Shown: piece after piece, positions 1-8,874 of the stretch
How positions within the stretch are numbered: the stretch's first letter is position 1
Layout of the letters: each line of letters starts with the position of its first letter
NCBI GenBank assembly: GCA_012270795.1
Contig: JAAXHO010000164.1
Location: 1 to 64,000 of the forward strand
Reading direction: 5' to 3'
Length of the DNA: 64,000 nucleotides
Origin: Candidatus Poribacteria bacterium
GTDB taxonomy: Bacteria; Poribacteria; WGA-4E; WGA-3G
Program-made: the position numbers and the translations under genes
The notes under the pieces: model-generated
What the model saw: the letters and a program-made list of their open reading frames with translations, nothing else
Told to the model about the DNA's origin: nothing
The model's database searches: none

Positions 1-19
1 ATTAACTGGCACAAGTCGT

Positions 20-50
20 TAAATAAATAAATAAATAAATAAATAAAAAA
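20..50. repeat. AAAT simple tetranucleotide repeat
   Basis: About seven tandem TAAA units followed by an A run. The rest of 1-284 is AT-rich and I see no gene in it; a small 7-bp hairpin (TTTGATG/CATCAAA, about 242-259) lies just before the first small gene. Confidence 0.85.
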
Positions 51-284
51 GTAAAATTGTTTTGAAACCAGAAAAAGTAATTGACGTTTAGAATTACAAC
101 ACTTTTGCAACAATTTGACTTCACAATAATTAATTAACCAACAAACTTGTTGTAAGAGAATATATTTGGTGGCTGGTTTCCCTAATATATAATTAGAAAT
201 ACTCTACCGCTGGATAAATGCAAGTCTAAAGGACATCATAGTTTGATGTTTACATCAAAAATAGGTTTGCTGGAGGCAGAATAT

Positions 285-416
285 ATGTTTAACGTAATCG
301 TTCTGGGCGGTTTAGGCTCCTTAATGGGAGTTGGTGCAGGATACTTAATTCTCAACGCATTTTTTGCGGGAGTACAGCATATAGCCAAACCAGAATCTTT
401 AGAAACAAAAGAATAA
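285..416 (+). CDS. 43-aa predicted single-span membrane protein
   Basis: This short frame is below the cut-off of the ORF track. An ATG is preceded by GGAGG with 8 nt spacing, and the frame runs to tandem stops (TAATAA). The product starts MFNVIVLGGLGSLMGVGAGY, a glycine-rich hydrophobic stretch of about 30 residues that could span the membrane once, followed by a short charged tail ending ETKE. I do not recognise the family and give no function. It sits alone upstream of endonuclease V in the same direction. The good ribosome-binding site and protein-like composition are the reasons for calling it; an accidental frame remains possible. Confidence 0.5.
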   Translation: MFNVIVLGGLGSLMGVGAGYLILNAFFAGVQHIAKPESLETKE

Positions 417-515
417 TAAATTTGACAACTGACACTTTTTCTATTATTATTTTGTACATAATGAAAAAAGGGAAGTAGGATGTAGCAGTTTTATTGTTTG
501 CGAACTCAAAGTGAT

Positions 516-1208
516 ATGCAATTTCAACAACTCCATTCATGGGATGTTTCGACTAACAAAGCAAAGCAAATCCAAAATAAGTTACGCAAACAGGTTGGCC
601 GGGTAGATCGGTTTGAAGAAATCAAAACAGTTGCGGGTGTGGATATTGGCATTAGAGACAACATTGCACTTGCCTCTGTGGTAGTCCTAACCTTTCCAGA
701 TTTACAAATAGTAGGTGGTGTCGTTGCTGAGAGTCATGTAAGATTTCCGTATGTACCAGGCTACCTATCTTTTCGCGAAATACCACCACTTTTGGTGGCA
801 TTCGCACGCCTACAGACAGAACCTGACCTTGTTATAGTAGACGGTCAAGGTATTGCACATCCAAGACGATTTGGTCTGGCATCCCATTTAGGGTTGGTTT
901 TGAATAAACCGACGATTGGGTGTGCTAAATCTCGATTGTGTGGGCAATACACCGAACCGGACAAGGAAAAAGGTGCTTATTCTCCCCTTTTTGACGAAGA
1001 CGAAATAATTGGAACTGTTCTAAGAACCCGTACGAACGTTAGTGTCGTTTTCGTATCAATTGGACATAATATATCACTTGATACTGCAAGAAAACTGACA
1101 CTTGCATGCTGCGAGAGTTATCGTTTACCTGAAACAACGCGATATGCTCATAAAGCTGCATCGGGTAATATCCCAGAAGGTGTGAATTTTGTTAAAGAAA
1201 GCGAATAA
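516..1208 (+). CDS. nfi: Endonuclease V
   Basis: Deoxyinosine-specific endonuclease V, which nicks DNA one base 3' of deaminated adenine to start alternative excision repair. Family motifs are present in order: VAGVDIG with the first catalytic Asp, FPYVPGYLSFRE in the substrate-wedge region, DGQGIAHPRRFGLASHLG with a second metal-binding Asp, then CAKSRL. About 230 residues is normal for the family. The ORF track starts at a TTG (498) with no ribosome site; the ATG at 516 (MQFQQLHSW) is more likely, although its own Shine-Dalgarno is weak. It stands alone and no operon partner is evident. A small hairpin and a MITE-like element follow. Confidence 0.93.
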   Translation: MQFQQLHSWDVSTNKAKQIQNKLRKQVGRVDRFEEIKTVAGVDIGIRDNIALASVVVLTFPDLQIVGGVVAESHVRFPYVPGYLSFREIPPLLVAFARLQTEPDLVIVDGQGIAHPRRFGLASHLGLVLNKPTIGCAKSRLCGQYTEPDKEKGAYSPLFDEDEIIGTVLRTRTNVSVVFVSIGHNISLDTARKLTLACCESYRLPETTRYAHKAASGNIPEGVNFVKESE

Positions 1209-1230
1209 TTTCCGTTATAATAATCTAAGT

Positions 1231-1245
1231 TGCTACATAGTAGCA
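1231..1245 (+). terminator. Small hairpin after endonuclease V
   Basis: TGCTAC-ATA-GTAGCA, a 6-bp stem 22 nt after the nfi stop codon. There is no T run, so it is a weak terminator candidate at best and could equally be part of the adjacent repeat. Confidence 0.3.
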
Positions 1246-1253
1246 CAATCTTC

Positions 1254-1404
1254 ATGAAGATTAACTTATTCTTTCGGTAATTCTAATTTTCCCCAAACTC
1301 GGTAGGCGGGGAATGCCTAAATGGCATTCATACCGTTGATTTGCGGTTTCCTAACCGCACCGATCATCGCTAAGATATTACCGAATTATTTAGTTAATCT
1401 TCAT
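1254..1404. repeat. MITE-like element with 28-bp imperfect terminal inverted repeats
   Basis: The ends are ATGAAGATTAACT...TTCGGTAAT on the left and the reverse complement on the right (13 terminal and 9 inner bases identical). The interior holds short palindromic modules: GAATGCC...GGCATTC, ATTCATACCGTTGATTT and GCGGTTTCCTAACCGC. The same modules recur elsewhere in the window. No coding capacity. A further hairpin GCAAACT-AAA-AGTTTGC lies just outside it at 1426-1442. Confidence 0.75.
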
Positions 1405-1480
1405 ATAGTTTGTGCCTGTGAGGACGCAAACTAAAAGTTTGCTCTACAAATATAGACTATTTATCAGCATCCTTGAAATC

Positions 1481-2287
1481 ATGAATGAAAGTAATTCATT
1501 ACATTGGTCGTTCGACTACAATCATGGTTCTCAAAAACCTGACTTTGCTCAGGAATTAATCCAATTACTTCATGAGTATATAGACAATTCTTCTAACGCT
1601 GATTTGAATAAAGATGTAGGTAAGCACTATTGCAGACAAACTTATCAGATTTTACCGAACTTCTGGCGCGGTTATGTCCGACAAAATAATCCAGAAGGCA
1701 CTTCATATATTGGAAAAGTTGTCGTTGAACGACAGAAGCATAACGGAGATACTTGGAAATACAATGTCCATTATCAAAATTCCACAAATGGGGAGGATAT
1801 AAGATTACATTTCTGCTGTCGTGATGATGACTACCGTTCGCTTCACGAAAGTTGGAACGTTGAAGTTAACAATAGTTGTGTTGATCAATATTCAAGGCTA
1901 AGATGTGAAGGATATTTTTATAAAGACACTGAAATTCGTCTTCGATATAACGATATTGAAATTACTGTTGCAACTTTGGATGACACCTTACCAATAACAT
2001 GTCGTTGGGCACTTTTTGATGTGATACCTAAAATTTCTGAGGAAATTAAAAAGTCAGCAGAAAGTTTAAACATACAACTTCTTGATGACCTTGAGCAATA
2101 CAGACCAAAGAACACAGTTGGATACCTTGAAACTATTGAATCTCCAATTCCGCTTGATGGGTATTACCTTCACGGTATAGGTGCTTTACCTTCTTATTGG
2201 TGGGTTGATGCAAATAATAATGTTGCGATTGTTTCAAGTGTCTTTGAGACGTTGGTCTTGAGAGAGACAGTGGGAGATTGTCCATGA
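1481..2287 (+). CDS. Hypothetical protein translationally coupled to sulfatase
   Basis: I do not recognise this 268-residue protein. The ORF track starts at 1412, but that part reads through a repeat hairpin, so I take the ATG at 1481 (MNESNSLHWSF). There is no signal peptide and no membrane segment. It is rich in aromatic residues and Cys (HFCCRDDDYRS, PSYWWVDANN), suggesting a compact soluble alpha/beta protein. Its stop overlaps the sulfatase ATG (ATGA), so the two are probably co-translated. The coupling suggests a link to sulfatase function or to its substrate, but the sequence does not show which. Confidence 0.7.
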   Translation: MNESNSLHWSFDYNHGSQKPDFAQELIQLLHEYIDNSSNADLNKDVGKHYCRQTYQILPNFWRGYVRQNNPEGTSYIGKVVVERQKHNGDTWKYNVHYQNSTNGEDIRLHFCCRDDDYRSLHESWNVEVNNSCVDQYSRLRCEGYFYKDTEIRLRYNDIEITVATLDDTLPITCRWALFDVIPKISEEIKKSAESLNIQLLDDLEQYRPKNTVGYLETIESPIPLDGYYLHGIGALPSYWWVDANNNVAIVSSVFETLVLRETVGDCP

Positions 2288-3708
2288 GTGACCGACCAAA
2301 TATCCTTTTTATTAACACTGATCAGCACTCTTGGGATGCGATATCTGCTTACGGTAATCGGTATCTCCAAACGCCAAATATTGACTTACTTCATCGCAAT
2401 GGTACATCCTTTAGCAAATCCTACTGTAGTGATCCGGTGTGTGCGGCTGCCCGTTCCAGTTGGGCAACAGGATTATATACATCGGAAACGGGAGTGCTTT
2501 TCAATGGGGGACATCTACATGCAAATATCCCAGACATTGGGCAGGTCCTACGTGCTTCAGGTTATAGAGTGTTCCATTGTGGAAAATGGCATGTACCTGG
2601 ACGGGATGTGCGGGAAAGTTTTGACACGTTATACTATGGGAGACACAATATTGGTGCAGGGGGTGCAGCGTTTTTCGATTCAGCATCTACACACGCCGTA
2701 GCAGATTTTCTAACAAATTACGATGGTAAAGAACCGTTCTATCTGCAAATTGGATACATTGATCCTCACGATGTGTGCGAATATCTGCATAACCATGAGG
2801 AAAAAAGAATTCCTAACCCCATTGAACAGGGCATACTTACAGAGGACGACCTACCACCGCTACCTGAAAACTTTCACTACGATGAACGAGAGACTGTATT
2901 ACATCGTGTCTGTAAAAGAATTGACAATCAACTGATACATGAAAAAATAAAAAAGGCTGTTCGCAACTGGGATGAACTTCATTGGAGATACTTAAAATGG
3001 AGTTACTACAGATTCATTGAGAAAGTTGATGCAGAGATTGGGAAAGTTCTATCGCTTCTAAAGCAAACATCTTTCTGTGATAGGACATTGATCGTCTTTA
3101 GTGCTGATCACGGTGAGTCATGTGGAAGTCATCAGTTGTTTCAGAAATTTGACCTATATGAGGAGAGTGTTCGTGTTCCTTTTATTGTATCGTGTTTAGG
3201 TGATGAAGTTGATGTTGGCAAAGACCACATGAACGAAACACATTTTGTATCGGGAGTTGATTTATTTCCAACTGTGTGTGACTATGCTGATATTGAAATT
3301 CCTGCTTCTTGCCAAGGAATGAGTATCAAACCTATTGTGGAAGGTAAAGAAACTGCTTGGAGAGAATACGCTTATGTTGAAAGTAATTATTGGGGTCGTG
3401 CAGTAGTTACTGATGAGTATAAATATGTTACGGAATATAAACCAAAAGAAGTAGAGGATTTTATCCCACCCGGTCCGAACTCTGACCGGCTTGGACTTGT
3501 TCAGTTATTCAGCAAACAGGACGATCCTTGGGAAAAACGAAATCTTGCTGAACAACCAGAATATCAGGAAGTTATTAACTCATGTCGGGATAAACTACTG
3601 TCGCAAGAAAGTCAATTAAACAGACAACCAATTACACACAAAGGTCCGCAAAATGTTATATCAAATTGGGGTAGACATTTGCGTGAGTATTGGGAAAATG
3701 AGATTTAA
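2284..3708 (+). CDS. Sulfatase (alkaline-phosphatase superfamily, type I)
   Basis: Formylglycine-dependent sulfatase that hydrolyses sulfate esters. The N-terminus has the metal-binding start RPNILFINTDQ. The modification motif is CAAAR (Cys53), a C-x-A-x-R variant of the usual C-x-P-x-R, so an anSME-type or relaxed maturase may be required. GKWHV and the late SADHGES metal site are also present; about 474 residues is typical. The start at 2284 (MSDRPN) overlaps the stop of the preceding gene by 4 bp and has GGGAG upstream; the TTG at 2278 in the track is less likely. No signal peptide is visible, so it is probably cytoplasmic. Substrate unknown. Confidence 0.92.
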   Translation: MSDRPNILFINTDQHSWDAISAYGNRYLQTPNIDLLHRNGTSFSKSYCSDPVCAAARSSWATGLYTSETGVLFNGGHLHANIPDIGQVLRASGYRVFHCGKWHVPGRDVRESFDTLYYGRHNIGAGGAAFFDSASTHAVADFLTNYDGKEPFYLQIGYIDPHDVCEYLHNHEEKRIPNPIEQGILTEDDLPPLPENFHYDERETVLHRVCKRIDNQLIHEKIKKAVRNWDELHWRYLKWSYYRFIEKVDAEIGKVLSLLKQTSFCDRTLIVFSADHGESCGSHQLFQKFDLYEESVRVPFIVSCLGDEVDVGKDHMNETHFVSGVDLFPTVCDYADIEIPASCQGMSIKPIVEGKETAWREYAYVESNYWGRAVVTDEYKYVTEYKPKEVEDFIPPGPNSDRLGLVQLFSKQDDPWEKRNLAEQPEYQEVINSCRDKLLSQESQLNRQPITHKGPQNVISNWGRHLREYWENEI

Positions 3709-3731
3709 CTATATATTCAGGATTACAAAAA

Positions 3732-4940
3732 ATGTCAATATTTTCAAAACGATTGAATCGGTTACCTCCATACATGTTTGGTAAACTGAAACAGATAACG
3801 CATGAACGCCGTCAACAGGGTATAGATATTATTGATTTAGGGATGGGTAATCCGAATCAACCTACCCCTCAACCGATAATAGATAAGTTGACAGAAGCTG
3901 CACAAGAACTCAGAAATCACCGATATTCTGCATCACGCGGTATCTACAACCTGCGTAGGGAAGTGGGATGGCACTATGAAAGACGTTTCGGTGTAGATAT
4001 TGACCCGAATGAGGAAGCAATTGCTGTCATTGGAACAAAAGAGGGACTTGGCCATCTTGCTTTAGCATTGATTGATGAGGGTGACTTGGCGATGGTGCCG
4101 AATCCTACATTTCCGATACACATGTATAGTGTTGTTCTTGCGGGTGGAAGCGTTGTCAGCATTCCACTGATTGAGGAGAATGATTTTGTTCCCTCAGTTG
4201 CTGAGATTACTCGCGATATATGGCCCAGACCGAAGGTGTTGATATTGAGTTTCCCGCATAATCCGACTGGTGCAGTCGTGGAATTGGATTTCTTTGAAGA
4301 GGTCGTCCAGTTTGCAAAACAACAAGATATGGTAGTTATTCACGATTTAGCTTATGCTGATATTGTATTTGATGGTTACAAAGCACCAAGTTTCCTGCAA
4401 GCGAAAGGTGCGAAAGATGTTGGAGTTGAGTTTATATCGCTTTCCAAATCTTACAACATGGCAGGATGGCGATGTGGGTTTGCTGCTGGCAATCGTGACA
4501 TCATTGAAGCACTGGCACGCATAAAAGGATATTATGATTATGGTATTTTTGCTCCTATTCAAATCGCTGCAATCATGGCATTACGCACACCCGAAGATGT
4601 GGTGATGGAGAACGCCGATGTATATCGTAGTCGCCGAGATGTCTTAGTTGAAGGGTTAAACCGAATGGGATGGACAGTGTCAAAACCACAAGCGTCAATG
4701 TTCGTTTGGGCACCAATTCCTGAGCAGTGGAAACACCTGAATTCAATGGATTTCTCAATGAAACTCCTTAATGAAGCAGAGGTTTGTGTGTCTCCTGGTG
4801 CAGGATTCGGCCATAACGGTGAGGGATATATACGTATTGCTCTCGTAGAAAACGAGGATCGTATTCGTCAGGCATTACGACAAATACGACGTGCTTTGTT
4901 TGTTGACAGTGATGTCAATGTTAAGGAGACTGAGAAGTAA
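3732..4940 (+). CDS. PLP-dependent aminotransferase, AlaC-like
   Basis: Fold-type I class I/II aminotransferase of 402 residues, closest by eye to glutamate-pyruvate aminotransferase AlaC and LL-diaminopimelate/aspartate aminotransferases. Visible motifs: LGMGNPNQPTP near the N-terminus, FPHNPTG, HDLAYAD for PLP contacts, the Schiff-base lysine in SLSKSYNMAGWR (about K239), and the C-terminal arginine region GYIRIAL. It begins 23 bp after the sulfatase with only a weak ribosome-binding site. It converges with the PfkB gene (11 bp between stops). Exact amino-acid specificity cannot be read from sequence. Confidence 0.9.
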   Translation: MSIFSKRLNRLPPYMFGKLKQITHERRQQGIDIIDLGMGNPNQPTPQPIIDKLTEAAQELRNHRYSASRGIYNLRREVGWHYERRFGVDIDPNEEAIAVIGTKEGLGHLALALIDEGDLAMVPNPTFPIHMYSVVLAGGSVVSIPLIEENDFVPSVAEITRDIWPRPKVLILSFPHNPTGAVVELDFFEEVVQFAKQQDMVVIHDLAYADIVFDGYKAPSFLQAKGAKDVGVEFISLSKSYNMAGWRCGFAAGNRDIIEALARIKGYYDYGIFAPIQIAAIMALRTPEDVVMENADVYRSRRDVLVEGLNRMGWTVSKPQASMFVWAPIPEQWKHLNSMDFSMKLLNEAEVCVSPGAGFGHNGEGYIRIALVENEDRIRQALRQIRRALFVDSDVNVKETEK

Positions 4941-4951
4941 CTGCAACAACC

Positions 4952-5869
4952 TCAAAACCGTACTGTGTCCTGAAGTTCGTTGTAGCGCGCTTTGATATCT
5001 TGGAACTGCACAGACTTTTGCCGATTGATGCTGAAGTCCTCAATGTTAAATGAAGCAACAACAGTACCATACATCATCGCTTTGCGGATTGAACCTTCCG
5101 ATAAATCACCGACAGATGCCAGATACCCCATAAGACCACCAGCGAAACTATCACCAGCACCCGTGGGGTCAGTAACTTGCGTCATCGGATATGCGGGTGC
5201 ACTGAAGTATGATGATTCTGTGATGCTAATTGCCCCGTGTTCGCCTTTCTTGATGATAACACGTTTCGGACCATAACGTAAGATTGTCCGTGCTGCTTTC
5301 ATTAGATTAGTTTCACCTGTTAACAACTTTGCTTCGCTGTCGTTCAAGATAAGGATGTCAACGCGTTCTATAGTCTTCTGTAATGCATCTCGTTCTTCAT
5401 TTATCCAAAAATCCATCGTATCTGAGACAACGAGTTTTGTTTTTTTTACTTGCTCAATAATACTCAGTTGTAGTTCTGGAGGGTCATTTGCCAAAAATAG
5501 GTAAGGTATGTCCTTGTAAGCAGCGGGTAATACGGGATGGAAATCTTCTATAACATTCAATTCTGTAAAGAGGGTATCCCGTACGTTGAAATCATCAGCG
5601 TATTTACCACCCCATCGGAATGTTTTTCCGTTTTCAACGCGGGTTATTCCTTCAAGGTCAACGCCGCGGGTTTGGAGAAAATCAGTGTATGCTTGCGGGA
5701 AATCTGCACCTACAACTCCAATGAGTCTAACAGGATTTACAAAGAAACTTGCAGCAACGGCGGCATAAGTACCAGAACCACCTAACACATCTTCAACCCG
5801 TTTATTTGGTGTTTCTATGGTATCCAACGTAACCGTGCCAACGACTAACACTCCCATTCTTTTCTCCAT
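4952..5869 (-). CDS. PfkB-family sugar/nucleoside kinase, probably adenosine kinase
   Basis: Ribokinase-fold kinase, 305 residues. The N-terminal GGSGTYAAVAASFF substrate region and the C-terminal signature DPTGAGDSFAGG with catalytic Asp are intact. It is the last gene of a run metK-ahcY-small membrane protein-this gene with 2-28 bp gaps. AhcY releases adenosine, so a kinase that removes adenosine fits; this assignment comes from context, not from diagnostic residues. Ribokinase or another sugar kinase is the alternative. The start MEKRMG lies 5 bp after the preceding stop. Confidence 0.82.
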   Translation of the reverse strand: MEKRMGVLVVGTVTLDTIETPNKRVEDVLGGSGTYAAVAASFFVNPVRLIGVVGADFPQAYTDFLQTRGVDLEGITRVENGKTFRWGGKYADDFNVRDTLFTELNVIEDFHPVLPAAYKDIPYLFLANDPPELQLSIIEQVKKTKLVVSDTMDFWINEERDALQKTIERVDILILNDSEAKLLTGETNLMKAARTILRYGPKRVIIKKGEHGAISITESSYFSAPAYPMTQVTDPTGAGDSFAGGLMGYLASVGDLSEGSIRKAMMYGTVVASFNIEDFSINRQKSVQFQDIKARYNELQDTVRF

Positions 5870-5874
5870 TGAAC

Positions 5875-6108
5875 CTATGAAAACATACCAGGGCGGTCCT
5901 TGTCCTCACGAAAAGCAGCAAGGATACGACGTAAGCGGCGTACAAAAATCACACCGAGTAGAATTACAATCGGATATACTGCATAGTCCAGCAAAGTGTT
6001 AATTGATGGGGGGAATTGCACTTTGCCAGAACGCGCTAACCATAGAGGCAGTAAAATTAACGCAGCGATAAGTAATAAAATACCTTCCCATATATCAGCT
6101 TTTTTCAT
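5875..6108 (-). CDS. 77-aa two-span membrane protein in SAM-cycle operon
   Basis: Small protein with two predicted membrane helices (about residues 9-27, GILLLIAALILLPLW, and 42-59, YAVYPIVILLGVIFV), a basic linker after the second (RRLRR) and a short polar tail. It lies between ahcY (28 bp) and the PfkB kinase (5 bp), all on the minus strand, so it is almost certainly in the same transcript. I do not recognise the family. Why a membrane protein sits inside a SAM-recycling operon is not explained by sequence. Confidence 0.75.
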   Translation of the reverse strand: MKKADIWEGILLLIAALILLPLWLARSGKVQFPPSINTLLDYAVYPIVILLGVIFVRRLRRILAAFREDKDRPGMFS

Positions 6109-6136
6109 CTGTTTTCGGTGAGTACGGAAACAATAT

Positions 6137-8535
<2,399 letters not shown>

Positions 8536-8581
8536 TTCGGTACTCCTGTGAACATTATCTTCTCCATGTATTAGGTTTATT

Positions 8582-8834
8582 TATGGTAGATTATGGAATT
8601 AATTACACACTTTCGCAGGTAGGAGCGACCTCCCGGTCGCGACCCGGGGAACGCCATTGGGCGAATCCTGTAGAATACGCCAAATCAAGAAATCAACGGT
8701 ATGAATCATGGCGAATGCCATGCGCGCATTCGCCCAATGGCATTCCCCGGGTATGAATGCTATAGAGCATTCCCCGTGTGGTATTCTACAGGATTCATAC
8801 CGTTGATTTGCTGGTCGCTCCTACCGAAGAAAGA
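8582..8834. repeat. Composite palindromic repeat (GTAGGAGCGACC / ATTCATACCGTTGATTT modules)
   Basis: Fills the gap between metK and rpsA. It opens with TATGGTAGATTAT, the end motif of the MITE copies at 41446, 48289 and 57604. GGTAGGAGCGACC on the left pairs with GGTCGCTCCTACC on the right. Nested inside are two inverted copies of the 17-bp core (8690-8706 and 8793-8809) and repeated GGCGAATGCCAT / CATTCGCCCAATGG units. Only one end carries the terminal motif clearly, so the element may be truncated or a nested insertion. No gene. Confidence 0.8.
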
Positions 8835-8874
8835 ACAATTATTTGGATTTCATGAGATAGGGGCTAATGCATAA

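Noticed and set aside
20-50. Replication-origin-like AT repeat
   Set aside because: A simple AAAT run without DnaA boxes or neighbouring origin genes.
498-515. TTG start for endonuclease V
   Set aside because: No ribosome site and no family similarity in the extra residues; ATG 516 preferred.
8536-8874. SAM riboswitch upstream of metK
   Set aside because: The region is a composite palindromic repeat; no SAM-I/II core pattern is visible.
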